Positions 24,028 to 32,992 of a stretch of 64,000 nucleotides of DNA are shown piece by piece. A model generated the notes under the pieces. The model saw only the letters and a program-made list of their open reading frames with translations, made no database searches and was not told where the DNA came from. The position numbers and the translations under genes are program-made. The stretch's first letter is position 1, and every line of letters starts with the position of its first letter. The DNA is from an uncultured Dorea sp. (GTDB lineage Bacteria > Bacillota_A > Clostridia > Lachnospirales > Lachnospiraceae): positions 67,978 through 131,977 of the forward strand of contig CAJTRM010000006.1 of NCBI GenBank assembly GCA_910578865.1, read 5' to 3'.

Positions 24028-24687
24028 TTAAACCAGCAGCTCCAATACCTCTGTTAATTTATTTACCACCCTGCACTCCGGACATCTGCTTGTTCCGCTT
24101 CTGTCTATCAATATCGGCGTTATGCCTGCTGTAAGCGCACCTTTTACATCAGAAGCAATGGAGTCTCCTATGTGTATCACTTCTTCTGCATTGCATCCGC
24201 ATACTTTTAAGGCATACTCAAACAATTCTTTATGCGGTTTATATGCCCGCGCCAGCTCCCCGGAAATAATCCCTGCTGCTTTCAGACAATTATGTTTCAA
24301 ACATTCCTGTACATAGCAGACACCATTGTTTGTTATTACATAAATTGGCAGAGGACATTTCTCAAAAAATTCTTCTACATCTTCAAAAATCGGCGCATAC
24401 ATCCAGAACCTTTGAAATAGTTTGTGCAGCTCCGAAAAATCATCAACCAGCCCTGCTTCCTCTTTAAATGTCCCTAACAAATGGTCAACAATTTCATCTT
24501 CTGTTAAAAATGTGTCTCCAAAGCTTTTTTCTTCCATCATCTTTAACTGATTCCACCAACTTGCCGTTATTTCTTCAGGATTTTTGAAATTACTGTTTTT
24601 CCATATCCTAAGAACAATCTTCTCTAAATCGTCTCCCTTTTCCTGAATAATTGTACCTGTGTAATCTATAAAAATTGATTTTATCAT
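24028..24687 (-). CDS. HAD-superfamily hydrolase with an altered first motif
   Basis: The 219-residue protein has HAD motif I in the form FIDYTGTII, motif II in VITNNG, a Lys in AYKPHKELFEYAL, and motif IV HIGDSIASDVKGA. It resembles haloacid dehalogenase-like subfamily IA phosphatases (YjjG, Gph). The usual motif is DxD; here the second Asp, which acts as acid/base in phosphatases, is Thr. The enzyme may be a dehalogenase or phosphonatase-like member, or a weak phosphatase (inference). The ATG at 24685-24687 follows TTGGAGGTATCAAT; the 69-bp upstream extension has no such site. Confidence 0.82.
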   Translation of the reverse strand: MIKSIFIDYTGTIIQEKGDDLEKIVLRIWKNSNFKNPEEITASWWNQLKMMEEKSFGDTFLTEDEIVDHLLGTFKEEAGLVDDFSELHKLFQRFWMYAPIFEDVEEFFEKCPLPIYVITNNGVCYVQECLKHNCLKAAGIISGELARAYKPHKELFEYALKVCGCNAEEVIHIGDSIASDVKGALTAGITPILIDRSGTSRCPECRVVNKLTEVLELLV

Positions 24688-24767
24688 ATTGATACCTCCA
24701 AGATTTTTTCTTATCCTAACATTTTTATTTCCATTCTTCAATAGGCATATTTTCAAAAGTAAACAGA

Positions 24768-24796
24768 TTGGAAATATTGCAGGATTATGATAAGAT
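24768..24796 (+). promoter_or_regulatory. Predicted sigma-A promoter of the half-size EamA gene
   Basis: TTGGAA (24768-24773) and TAAGAT (24791-24796) are separated by 17 bp, about 80 bp upstream of the ATG at 24878. Confidence 0.5.
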
Positions 24797-24877
24797 TATC
24801 CATAGAAAGCGTCTGTAAAACAGACAGAGCACAGAACCTTTACCTGTAAATTCAAGCATTATACCAGGAGGTGTTTT

Positions 24878-25291
24878 ATGTGGTTTATATTTGCCCTGCT
24901 GTCAGCTATTTTTGCAGCGCTCACATCCATACTGGCAAAAATAGGGATTGAGGACGTAAACTCCAATCTGGCGACAGCAATCCGGACAGTGGTGGTTGTC
25001 CTCATGGCCTGGGGGATGGTATTTCTGACAAACGCCCAAATTGGGATTTCCGGCATCGGGAAAAAAAGCTGGCTGTTCCTGATCTTATCCGGTGTGGCTA
25101 CGGGAGTCTCCTGGCTGTGCTATTATAAGGCTCTTCAAATGGGCAAAGCGTCAAAAGTTGTGCCGATTGATAAATTAAGCGTCGTCATTACGCTTATACT
25201 TGCATTTATCTTCCTGCATGAGAAGTTTACACTAAAGTCCCTTGCAGGCTGCGTCCTGATTGGCGCAGGCACATTGCTCATGGTTTTGTAA
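24878..25291 (+). CDS. Half-size EamA-family transporter
   Basis: The 137-residue protein has about five hydrophobic stretches and one EamA repeat (MWFIFALLSAIFAALTSILA at the start, LGAGTLLMVL-like GAGTLLMVL at the end). This single-repeat size is typical of small EamA proteins that act as dimers. It is preceded by CCAGGAGGTGTTTT. It is alone with its own promoter; the substrate is not known. Confidence 0.85.
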   Translation: MWFIFALLSAIFAALTSILAKIGIEDVNSNLATAIRTVVVVLMAWGMVFLTNAQIGISGIGKKSWLFLILSGVATGVSWLCYYKALQMGKASKVVPIDKLSVVITLILAFIFLHEKFTLKSLAGCVLIGAGTLLMVL

Positions 25292-25381
25292 AAATGAGTT
25301 TTGTAATTATCTGCATCCCAAATGCAAAAGAAAATTCCATAGATTCCGATTTTATGGATAAGTTAGGAGTGAAAAAGACAA

Positions 25382-26173
25382 ATGATTAGATATTACGAAG
25401 ACTATTGCAATATGAAAACTTGTAATTGGGAAATGGAACATAAAATAAGTGAAGTGAGATTTAGAGGAACGAAAACAAAAGAAATGCCTATGTGGATGAT
25501 AATCAATTACATTAAATCCACTTGTGACAATTATACTAAACTTGTATACATACTAAATATAATAGATATCTTTTCAAATGAAGAATCAGATATAGTTGAT
25601 ATAGGCATATCAACTGAATCTGTACCTGTTGATAAAAACGGAAAGGATTTTGAAAATAAACTCATTGGCTATGTAGTGGACTCAAAAACAGATAAAAATA
25701 AAGAAAAGTATTGTCTGATGAGTCGTATTCCTGAAGAAGGAAAAAAAGATTTTTGGCATTACTTTAGTAGTTGTGAAAGACCAATATGTTTTGCACTAAC
25801 CAAAAATAATGAGGTTATACTTTTATACAATCCAAGAGGTAACGAAGGAATAAAAGTATGTGATATTTCTTATCATTCACCAATTGACATCGGATTGAGT
25901 GGTATCGGTGAGTGCGTTGAGCATCTGGTTAATGCCGGCGCTCAAGTTAGAAATGATAGTAGGCTTCAGGCTGAACATGAAGCAAGAATGTTGACACAAG
26001 CATTGGATACTATAGACAAGGCTATTGATGTACAAAAAAAGTTGGAAAATACTAATTTGCCCGGATGTCAAAAGGAGTACCTGCGATGTATGTATAACGG
26101 AATTATGGCAAAACAGGAAAAATTAAATAAAACGATAGGAATATGTGGCCCTGGAATGAATACGAAGGTATAG
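25382..26173 (+). CDS. Hypothetical protein in an AT-rich patch
   Basis: I do not recognise this 263-residue protein. It is charged and soluble, with no membrane helix or signal peptide. The last ~70 residues (from LQAEHEARMLTQALDTIDKA to the end) look like an amphipathic coiled coil. The centre contains GYVVDSKTDKNKEKYCLM and FALTKNNEVILLYNPRG, which could be beta strands. Its base composition and codon use are more AT-rich than the genes before and after, suggesting transfer. AGGAGTG precedes the ATG. It may belong to a mobile or defence-related group, but nothing in the sequence proves it. Confidence 0.6.
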   Translation: MIRYYEDYCNMKTCNWEMEHKISEVRFRGTKTKEMPMWMIINYIKSTCDNYTKLVYILNIIDIFSNEESDIVDIGISTESVPVDKNGKDFENKLIGYVVDSKTDKNKEKYCLMSRIPEEGKKDFWHYFSSCERPICFALTKNNEVILLYNPRGNEGIKVCDISYHSPIDIGLSGIGECVEHLVNAGAQVRNDSRLQAEHEARMLTQALDTIDKAIDVQKKLENTNLPGCQKEYLRCMYNGIMAKQEKLNKTIGICGPGMNTKV

Positions 26174-26228
26174 AATAAACCAGGCTTATTAAAATAAGCA
26201 AAAAATCTGAAAAGATACAAACTCTGTA

Positions 26229-26259
26229 TTGACTCTCCCGCAGCGTAACGGTTTACGAT
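26229..26259 (+). promoter_or_regulatory. MerR-type promoter of the TipAS-like regulator gene
   Basis: TTGACT (26229-26234) and TACGAT (26254-26259) have a 19-bp spacer that carries an imperfect CTCCCG...CGG dyad. This is the layout of MerR/TipA autoregulated promoters. The predicted transcription start falls just before the AAAGGAGG site, so the leader would be very short. Confidence 0.55.
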
Positions 26260-26279
26260 TAAATCGAAAGGAGGAAATA

Positions 26280-27119
26280 ATGAAAACCGTAAAAGATGTG
26301 TCACAGATAACCGGAGTAAGCATAAGAACATTAAGATATTATGACGAAATCGGTTTGCTAAAACCAACGGAACTAACAGAAGCCGGTTATCGGCTCTATG
26401 ACAACAAAGCGTTGGAAAAGCTGCAGGAAATTATGTTCTTTAGAGAATTAGAAATCCCATTGATGGACATTAAAAAAATCATGGATGACTCTAATTATGA
26501 TAAAGAACAGGCTTTATTAGCTCAAAAATCTTTGTTAGAGCAGAAACGAAATCGGCTAAATGGGATTATCGGGTTAATAGCAGATGTAATGAAAGGAGTC
26601 AATACTATGAGTTTTAGTGCATTTAACAACGAGGAAATACAGAAAATGGTAAACCATACTTTAGAATGTATGTCAGAGGAAAGCCTTGACATTCAGATAA
26701 AAAAATACGGGAGTATGGAAAAGTACAAAGACTATTTGATGTCCGGCTTTGCTGACGAACAAGCTACCGCAGACTTATTGAAATGGTATGGAAGTAAAGA
26801 AAAGGCAATAGAAGCAGTCATGCAGGCGACGGGGAATACCGAAGAACTAAAGCAGGCGCAAGAGGAAAATGCCAAAATCTACAAACAGTTTATGACCGCA
26901 AAAGAAACTGATGATATGGATATGGCACATTCCGCTGTTGAACTGCTTGCAGAGAATTATAAAGCAATGTTTGCGCTTGATAATGCAAGAAATATTCTGC
27001 TTGATTTGGCAAAAGAATATTTGCAGAGTGAAAAACTTGCAGAAGCAACCGATCACCAATTTGGAAAAGGCTGTTCTGAATATGTTGCACATGCTATCCA
27101 ACATTATTATGGCGTATAA
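26280..27119 (+). CDS. MerR-family regulator with a TipAS-like antibiotic-binding domain
   Basis: The 279-residue protein starts with the MerR helix-turn-helix (VKDVSQITGVSIRTLRYYDE), then a coiled coil (to about residue 105), then a TipAS-type all-helical domain (DEQATADLLKWYGSKEKAIE; NYKAMFALDNARNILLDLAK; YLQSEKLAEATDHQFGKG). TipAS domains bind thiopeptides and related compounds, leading to activation of efflux or self genes. I chose the ATG at 26280, which follows GAAAGGAGGAAATA. Its own promoter has the 19-bp spacing, so autoregulation is likely. It lies in an AT-rich patch and no efflux gene follows within the window. Confidence 0.88.
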   Translation: MKTVKDVSQITGVSIRTLRYYDEIGLLKPTELTEAGYRLYDNKALEKLQEIMFFRELEIPLMDIKKIMDDSNYDKEQALLAQKSLLEQKRNRLNGIIGLIADVMKGVNTMSFSAFNNEEIQKMVNHTLECMSEESLDIQIKKYGSMEKYKDYLMSGFADEQATADLLKWYGSKEKAIEAVMQATGNTEELKQAQEENAKIYKQFMTAKETDDMDMAHSAVELLAENYKAMFALDNARNILLDLAKEYLQSEKLAEATDHQFGKGCSEYVAHAIQHYYGV

Positions 27120-27249
27120 TGTGTGTCAGGCATTTACCCGAATTCAAATTCACATATAATTTGTCATGTCTTCCGCAGCATTTTTTAAATTCCTTGCCCG
27201 AACCACACGGGCAAGGATCATTAGGATAAATTTTCTTAGAAGCGTATTT
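27094..27249 (-). pseudogene. SEC-C motif remnant
   Basis: On the minus strand an open frame of 51 codons (stop at 27094-27096) contains KKIYPNDPCPCGSGKEFKKC and then CGR. This is the zinc-binding SEC-C motif found at the C terminus of SecA and of several small proteins. No start codon exists in frame: a stop (27250-27252) lies only six codons before the motif. The 3' end overlaps the MerR gene in antisense. It is most likely the tail of a degraded SEC-C protein gene, left after a deletion or recombination at the edge of the AT-rich patch. Confidence 0.55.
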
Positions 27250-27303
27250 TTATTTGCATGATTTCTAGGCACCGTTTTACACATTTTCACTGTTGCAAAA
27301 TTT

Positions 27304-27337
27304 CAAAAAGGGCTTCCCGATTTCTCGGAAAGCCCTA
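27304..27337 (-). terminator. Rho-independent terminator of the str operon (after tuf)
   Basis: AGGGCTTCCCGA (27309-27320) and TCGGAAAGCCCT (27325-27336) form a 12-bp stem with one wobble and a TTTC loop (GAAA on the transcript). On the minus strand it is followed by TTTTTG. Confidence 0.9.
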
Positions 27338-27358
27338 TAAAATCTAACTTTTTATTGA

Positions 27359-28552
27359 TTACTCAACGATAGTAGCAACCCTACCTGAACCAACTGTTCT
27401 ACCACCCTCACGGATAGCGAAACGAAGTCCCTGCTCCATAGCAACTGGGTGAATCAGTTCGATAGACATCTCTACGTTATCGCCAGGCATACACATCTCT
27501 ACGCCGTCCGGAAGGTTACATACACCTGTAACATCTGTTGTTCTGAAATAGAACTGTGGACGGTAGTTGTTGAAGAATGGAGTATGACGTCCACCCTCGT
27601 CCTTTGTCAGTACGTAAACCTGAGCTGTAAATTTCTTGTGGCATGTTACAGAACCTGGTTTAACAAGAACCTGTCCTCTTTCGATGTCTGTTCTCTGAAC
27701 ACCACGAAGAAGAGCACCGATGTTGTCTCCTGCCTGAGCCTCGTCAAGAAGCTTACGGAACATCTCAACACCTGTTACAACAGTCTTTCTTGTCTCCTCG
27801 CTGATACCAACGATCTCTACTTCGTCAGATACATGAAGAACACCACGCTCTACTCTACCAGTAGCAACTGTTCCACGTCCTGTGATAGAGAATACGTCCT
27901 CTATAGGCATAAGGAACGGCTGATCTGTTGCACGCTGTGGATCTGGAATATAGCTGTCAACTGCAGCCATCAGTTCCATAACCTTGTCGCCCCACTCTCC
28001 GCTTGGATCCTCAAGAGCCTTCAGAGCAGATCCCTGGATGATCGGTGTGTCATCTCCCGGGAACTCATACTCGTCAAGAAGCTCACGAATCTCCATCTCT
28101 ACTAACTCAAGAAGTTCCTCATCATCAACCATATCACATTTGTTCATGAATACTACGATATAAGGAACGCCTACCTGACGGGAAAGCAGGATATGCTCTC
28201 TTGTCTGAGCCATAACACCGTCAGTAGCAGCAACTACAAGGATAGCGCCGTCCATCTGAGCAGCACCTGTGATCATGTTCTTAACGTAGTCAGCATGTCC
28301 TGGACAGTCAACGTGAGCGTAGTGACGGTTCTCTGTCTCATACTCAACGTGAGCTGTAGAAATTGTGATTCCACGCTCTCTCTCTTCCGGAGCCTTGTCG
28401 ATGTTCTCGAAATCTACGGCAGCGTTACCAGCTACTCTTTCAGAAAGAGTCTTTGTAATAGCAGCTGTCAATGTTGTCTTACCGTGGTCAACGTGACCGA
28501 TTGTACCAATATTACAATGTGGTTTTGTTCTTTCAAATTTAGCCTTTGCCAT
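27359..28552 (-). CDS. tuf: Translation elongation factor Tu
   Basis: The 397-residue protein is a clear EF-Tu: G1 loop GHVDHGKT (residues 19-26), G3 DCPGHADYV, G4 NKCD, followed by the two beta-barrel domains. It brings aminoacyl-tRNA to the ribosome with GTP. I chose the ATG at 28550-28552 (MAKAKFERTKPH) preceded by AAGGAGGATATTCAAA, not an in-frame start 33 bp upstream. It ends the str operon and also has a promoter of its own in the gap after fusA. A strong terminator follows. Confidence 0.99.
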   Translation of the reverse strand: MAKAKFERTKPHCNIGTIGHVDHGKTTLTAAITKTLSERVAGNAAVDFENIDKAPEERERGITISTAHVEYETENRHYAHVDCPGHADYVKNMITGAAQMDGAILVVAATDGVMAQTREHILLSRQVGVPYIVVFMNKCDMVDDEELLELVEMEIRELLDEYEFPGDDTPIIQGSALKALEDPSGEWGDKVMELMAAVDSYIPDPQRATDQPFLMPIEDVFSITGRGTVATGRVERGVLHVSDEVEIVGISEETRKTVVTGVEMFRKLLDEAQAGDNIGALLRGVQRTDIERGQVLVKPGSVTCHKKFTAQVYVLTKDEGGRHTPFFNNYRPQFYFRTTDVTGVCNLPDGVEMCMPGDNVEMSIELIHPVAMEQGLRFAIREGGRTVGSGRVATIVE

Positions 28553-28623
28553 TTTGAATATCCTCCTTATTATAGCGCCTTTCAAGGCAGTTTTTAATAA
28601 TCTACGTTACTCGGCTATCTCTG

Positions 28624-28652
28624 ATTATATTTCAAATCAGGCAGTTTTTCAA
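28624..28652 (-). promoter_or_regulatory. Internal sigma-A promoter of tuf
   Basis: On the minus strand, TTGAAA (28647-28652) and TATAAT (28624-28629) are exactly 17 bp apart in the 117-bp gap between fusA and tuf. It would allow extra EF-Tu expression independent of the upstream ribosomal genes. Confidence 0.75.
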
Positions 28653-28669
28653 GCCTTTTTACTATTTAA

Positions 28670-30787
28670 TTAATCATTTTTGCTGGATAATACCTTTTCC
28701 TGTACAGATTTCGGAACCGGCTCATATTTCTCGAAGAACATTGAGTAGTTTCCGCGTCCCTGTGTTCTGGAACGAAGGTCTGTAGAGTATCCGAACATTT
28801 CTGATAACGGAACATATCCCCGTACGATCTTACCGCCGCCAAGATCATCCATTCCTTCAATACGGCCACGGCGTGAGTTAATATCACCGATAACATCACC
28901 CATGTACTCTTCCGGCATCGTTACTTCAACCTTCATGATAGGCTCAAGAAGCACCGGAGCCGCCTTCTTCATAGCATCCTTAAATGCCAGAGATCCGGCA
29001 ATGTGGAATGCCATCTCGCTGGAATCGACTTCATGGTAGGAACCGTCATACACGTTCGCTTTCAGTCCCACAACAGGGAAGCCTCCGAGTATACCTGACT
29101 GCATTGCCTCTTCAATACCTTCTCCAATCTTCGGAATGTATTCCTTCGGAATCGCTCCTCCGACTACAGTAGACTCGAAGAAGAAAGTCTCTTCGCCGTT
29201 GATGTCCATTGGCTCGAATTTAACTTTACAGTGTCCGTACTGTCCACGTCCGCCGGACTGTTTTGCATACTTGCTGTCAACCTCAACTGCCTTTGTAAAT
29301 GCTTCCTTGTAAGCAACCTGAGGAGCACCTACGTTAGCCTCCACCTTAAATTCACGCAGAAGCCTGTCTACGATGATCTCCAGATGAAGCTCACCCATTC
29401 CGGCAATAATTGTCTGACCGGTTTCCTGATCAGTATGTGCGCGGAATGTCGGATCTTCTTCAGCAAGTTTTGCAAGGGACTCTCCAAGTTTACCCTGGGA
29501 AGCCTTCGTCTTCGGCTCGATCGCAAGCTCGATAACCGGCTCCGGGAACTCCATAGACTCCAGAATAACCGGATGCTGTTCATCACAGAGCGTATCACCT
29601 GTAGAAGTAAACTTAAATCCGATCGCTGCCGCAATATCTCCGGAATATACCTTTGCAAGTTCTTCCCTCTTGTTTGCATGCATCTGGAGGATACGTCCTA
29701 CACGCTCCTTTTTGCCTTTTGATGCATTCAGTACATAGGAACCGGAATTCATAGTACCGGAATACACCCTGAAATATGCCAGCTTACCTACAAACGGGTC
29801 TGTCATAATCTTAAATGCAAGCGCTGAGAAAGGCTCCTCATCAGAAGAATGCCTTACCGTATCATTTCCATCGTCATCAACACCCTGAATCGGCGGAATG
29901 TCAAGTGGAGACGGCATAAATTCAACCACGGCATCCAAAAGCTTCTGTACGCCTTTATTCCTGTAAGCAGTTCCGCAGCATACCGGAACAGCTGTACATT
30001 CACAAGTTGCCTTTCTTAATACTGCTTTCAATTCATCAACTGACGGCTCTTCCCCTTCCAGGTACGCCATCATCAAATCATCATCCAACTCACAGATCTT
30101 TTCAACCAGTTCTGTGCGGTAAAGCTCTGCATCATCTGCCATATCATCCGGAATATCTGTGATAGAGATGTCATCTCCCTTATCATCGTTATAGATATAT
30201 GCCTTCATCTCGAAAAGGTCAACAATTCCTTTAAATTCATCTTCTTTTCCGATCGGAAGCTGGATACAAATTGCATTCTTACCTAATCTGGTCTTAATCT
30301 GCTCTACTGCACCATAAAAGTTGGCACCCAGGATATCCATCTTGTTGATAAATGCCATTCTTGGTACATTGTATGTGTCTGCCTGACGCCATACATTCTC
30401 TGACTGCGGCTCAACTCCGCCTTTTGCACAAAATACGCCTACTGCGCCGTCAAGTACGCGAAGTGAACGCTCTACCTCTACTGTGAAGTCAACGTGTCCC
30501 GGAGTATCAATGATATTGATACGGTGCTCCAGCGCACCCTCTTTGGGCTTACAGTTCTCCTGCAGCGTCCAGTGACATGTTGTAGCCGCGGAAGTGATCG
30601 TAATACCTCTCTCCTGTTCCTGCGCCATCCAGTCCATAGTAGCAGTACCTTCGTGAGTATCACCAATTTTGTGATTAACACCGGTATAGTATAAAATACG
30701 CTCTGTCGTTGTTGTTTTACCAGCATCGATATGAGCCATAATACCGATATTTCTAGTTCTATCTAATGGGTATTCTCTTCCTGCCAT
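28670..30787 (-). CDS. fusA: Translation elongation factor G
   Basis: The 705-residue protein is a full-length EF-G. It starts MAGREYPLDRTRNIGIMAHI, with the G1 loop AHIDAGKTTT, G3 DTPGHVDF and G4 NKMD, and has the five-domain length of the family including the C-terminal GRGNYSMFFEKYEPVP part. It catalyses GTP-driven translocation. The ATG at 30785-30787 follows TTAGGAGGCAACA. Gene order rpsL-rpsG-fusA-tuf is the conserved str operon; 17 bp separate it from rpsG. Confidence 0.99.
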   Translation of the reverse strand: MAGREYPLDRTRNIGIMAHIDAGKTTTTERILYYTGVNHKIGDTHEGTATMDWMAQEQERGITITSAATTCHWTLQENCKPKEGALEHRINIIDTPGHVDFTVEVERSLRVLDGAVGVFCAKGGVEPQSENVWRQADTYNVPRMAFINKMDILGANFYGAVEQIKTRLGKNAICIQLPIGKEDEFKGIVDLFEMKAYIYNDDKGDDISITDIPDDMADDAELYRTELVEKICELDDDLMMAYLEGEEPSVDELKAVLRKATCECTAVPVCCGTAYRNKGVQKLLDAVVEFMPSPLDIPPIQGVDDDGNDTVRHSSDEEPFSALAFKIMTDPFVGKLAYFRVYSGTMNSGSYVLNASKGKKERVGRILQMHANKREELAKVYSGDIAAAIGFKFTSTGDTLCDEQHPVILESMEFPEPVIELAIEPKTKASQGKLGESLAKLAEEDPTFRAHTDQETGQTIIAGMGELHLEIIVDRLLREFKVEANVGAPQVAYKEAFTKAVEVDSKYAKQSGGRGQYGHCKVKFEPMDINGEETFFFESTVVGGAIPKEYIPKIGEGIEEAMQSGILGGFPVVGLKANVYDGSYHEVDSSEMAFHIAGSLAFKDAMKKAAPVLLEPIMKVEVTMPEEYMGDVIGDINSRRGRIEGMDDLGGGKIVRGYVPLSEMFGYSTDLRSRTQGRGNYSMFFEKYEPVPKSVQEKVLSSKND

Positions 30788-30804
30788 TGTTGCCTCCTAA
30801 TAAT

Positions 30805-31275
30805 TTAGAAACGGTAGTGAGCAAATGCTTTATTTGCCTCTGCCATTTTGTGCATGTCTTCTTTACGCTTTACAGATGCACCGGTATTGTTCGCCGCATC
30901 CATAATCTCGTTTGCCAGTCTTTCCTGCATTGTCTTCTCGCCTCTTTTGCGTGAAAACATTGTCAGCCAGCGAAGCCCTAAAGCCTGTCTTCTGTCAGCT
31001 CTTACTTCGATCGGCACCTGGTATGTTGCTCCACCGATACGTCTTGCCTTTACCTCGAGCACCGGCATGATATTATTCATTGCCTCCTCGAACACTTCAA
31101 TTGCAGGCTTATCGGATTTCGCAGCAATTCTTTCAAATGCTCCATATACAATCTTCTGCGCTACACCCTTCTTACCATCAAGCATGATATTGTTGATAAG
31201 CTTTGTAACCACTTTATTATTGTATAATGGATCTGCTAATACGTCTCTTTTCTGAGTATGTCCTTTACGTGGCAC
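30805..31275 (-). CDS. rpsG: 30S ribosomal protein S7
   Basis: The 156-residue protein is S7, the primary 16S rRNA 3'-domain assembly protein. It starts VPRKGHTQKRDVLADPLYNN and ends AHYRF. I chose the GTG at 31273-31275, which gives the standard length and follows TTAAGGAGGGAAGAACC; an upstream ATG would add seven non-homologous residues. The 171-bp gap to rpsL holds a hairpin (GCTAAG 31372-31377 / CTTAGC 31383-31388). In other bacteria S7 binds such an intercistronic region for feedback control; here that is only an inference. Confidence 0.98.
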   Translation of the reverse strand: MPRKGHTQKRDVLADPLYNNKVVTKLINNIMLDGKKGVAQKIVYGAFERIAAKSDKPAIEVFEEAMNNIMPVLEVKARRIGGATYQVPIEVRADRRQALGLRWLTMFSRKRGEKTMQERLANEIMDAANNTGASVKRKEDMHKMAEANKAFAHYRF

Positions 31276-31446
31276 GGTTCTTCCCTCCTTAAACATTGTT
31301 TGATTAATTCATCGGTACTCACATGTGTCTCTCTGATGATCATGTGCAGCGCTGGGCATAAAGTTCATTGTGCTAAGACCTGCTTAGCCTCTGTATACCT
31401 TGCAGCTTACTCAATCATAGTTCTGTTTGTGAATATTTTTAATTAT

Positions 31447-31869
31447 TTACTTTTTAGCGTCTTTCGGCCTTTTTGCACCGTATTTGGAACGTGCCTGTCT
31501 TCTCTTTGCAACACCTGCTGTATCAAGTGTTCCTCTGACAATATGATAACGTGTACCCGGAAGGTCCTTTACTCTTCCTCCGCGGATCAGGACAACACTA
31601 TGCTCCTGAAGGTTATGTCCTTCACCCGGAATATAGCTTGTTACTTCAATACCGTTAGACAGACGTACTCTAGCAATCTTTCTGAGCGCTGAGTTCGGTT
31701 TCTTCGGTGTTGCAGTCTTAACAGCTGTACATACACCTCTCTTCTGAGGAGCGGATGTATCTGTGCTCCTTTTTCTTAAAGAGTTGTAACCTTTCTGAAG
31801 TGCCGGAGCAGTAGATTTCTTTACAGATGTCTGACGTCCTTTCTTAACTAACTGGTTAAATGTTGGCAT
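31447..31869 (-). CDS. rpsL: 30S ribosomal protein S12
   Basis: The 140-residue protein is S12, at the decoding centre. It starts MPTFNQLVKKGRQTSVKKST. The streptomycin-determining loops read TPKKPNSALRK and RGGRVKDLPG, the wild-type (sensitive) forms with both Lys residues. It is the first gene of the str operon, with AGGAGGTGAAAGAG before the ATG and a strong promoter at 31960-31988. Confidence 0.99.
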   Translation of the reverse strand: MPTFNQLVKKGRQTSVKKSTAPALQKGYNSLRKRSTDTSAPQKRGVCTAVKTATPKKPNSALRKIARVRLSNGIEVTSYIPGEGHNLQEHSVVLIRGGRVKDLPGTRYHIVRGTLDTAGVAKRRQARSKYGAKRPKDAKK

Positions 31870-31959
31870 TCTCTTTCACCTCCTATGAATTTAATAAGCT
31901 GCGTTATTTAATAAATATCGGCGCATAAAAACATGATGCATTTTCATGCACGCTTAAAC

Positions 31960-31988
31960 AGTTTATTACGAAATCCCCCTGTTGTCAA
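31960..31988 (-). promoter_or_regulatory. Sigma-A promoter of the str operon
   Basis: On the minus strand, consensus TTGACA (31983-31988) and TAAACT (31960-31965) have a 17-bp spacer. The predicted leader of about 85 nt includes a small TGCAT-GAAA-ATGCA hairpin. Confidence 0.8.
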
Positions 31989-32015
31989 GGGATTTTCTAT
32001 GTTTTTATATTAACA

Positions 32016-32942
32016 TTACTCCAGATCTTTCTCCCACAAATCAGCCGGATACACTCCGTTTTTAATCAATTGTGCAAATTCTTCCTGCACTGCCTGTTTA
32101 TCTTCCTGATAAGTGATGCCAAACCATTGGTCGTTGGTTTTCAGTATCTTTACGCTTGCCGCCCGATCCTTGATCATCTGATCAATGACCGTGGGAAGCA
32201 AATACTCTGTCTCTCCTGCTTCGCCTCCAAGGTTTTCCAAAAATCTTTCAAACCCGGCTTCCAGCTCATCGATAAACTGCGGCGGCGCTGCCCACATATT
32301 CATTGATACACATTCCAACGGCTGGATCCACTCGCTCACTTCAGGATTGTCACATACAATCCGCCCGTTTTCTTCTTTAATCCCATAAGTCTCTATAACC
32401 TGGGCAAGATACTGTCCCGAAGTTTTGCATACGCCTCTCGTAACAGTTCCATTGGCGCTGAGTGTATTTTTCAGCAAAAATCCCGCCATTGCCATAGGAA
32501 GGCCTTCTCCTGATTTTTCATGAGATACCAGAAAGTTATGAAGCTTTACAAAAGCCTCTTTTCCATAATAGTCATCTGCATTAATGATTACGAATGGTTC
32601 TTTTACCACACCTCTGCAGCACAAGATCGCATGGCCGGTCCCCCACGGTTTCTTTCTGGCTTTTGCCAATTCTTTGTACGGCTCCGGAACATCTGAAGTC
32701 TCTTGACAGACATATTCCACTTCTATCTGTTCTTTGATACGGCTGCCGATGGCGGCATGAAACTTGTCCTCAATCTCTTTTCGTATGATAAATACAACCT
32801 TATCAAATCCTGCTTCCTTCGCATCATATATAGAATAATCCATAATCATCTCGCCATTCGCACCCATTCTTGCGAGCTGCTTAATTCCCTTGCCATACCT
32901 GGAGCCTATTCCGGCTGCCAGAATCACTAACGTTGTTTTCAT
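32016..32942 (-). CDS. Sugar-phosphate nucleotidyltransferase-like protein (paralogue 1)
   Basis: The 308-residue protein has the nucleotidyltransferase start MKTTLVILAAGIGSRYGKGI with the GxGxRxG nucleotide loop, then KQLARMG, a Mg-binding INADDYYG and the family-typical late WFGITYQEDK. It belongs to the NTP-transferase group that includes glucose-1-phosphate uridylyl/thymidylyltransferases. A paralogue of the same size lies at 41992-42921 in the lnp-like cluster; the two share motif for motif. The product is probably a UDP- or dTDP-sugar, for which no partner enzyme is next to this gene. GGAAAG precedes the ATG. Confidence 0.8.
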   Translation of the reverse strand: MKTTLVILAAGIGSRYGKGIKQLARMGANGEMIMDYSIYDAKEAGFDKVVFIIRKEIEDKFHAAIGSRIKEQIEVEYVCQETSDVPEPYKELAKARKKPWGTGHAILCCRGVVKEPFVIINADDYYGKEAFVKLHNFLVSHEKSGEGLPMAMAGFLLKNTLSANGTVTRGVCKTSGQYLAQVIETYGIKEENGRIVCDNPEVSEWIQPLECVSMNMWAAPPQFIDELEAGFERFLENLGGEAGETEYLLPTVIDQMIKDRAASVKILKTNDQWFGITYQEDKQAVQEEFAQLIKNGVYPADLWEKDLE

Positions 32943-32992
32943 ATATCTTTCCGCTTCCTCTCACAGTTTATACAGGCTCATCGGCGCTGCCG

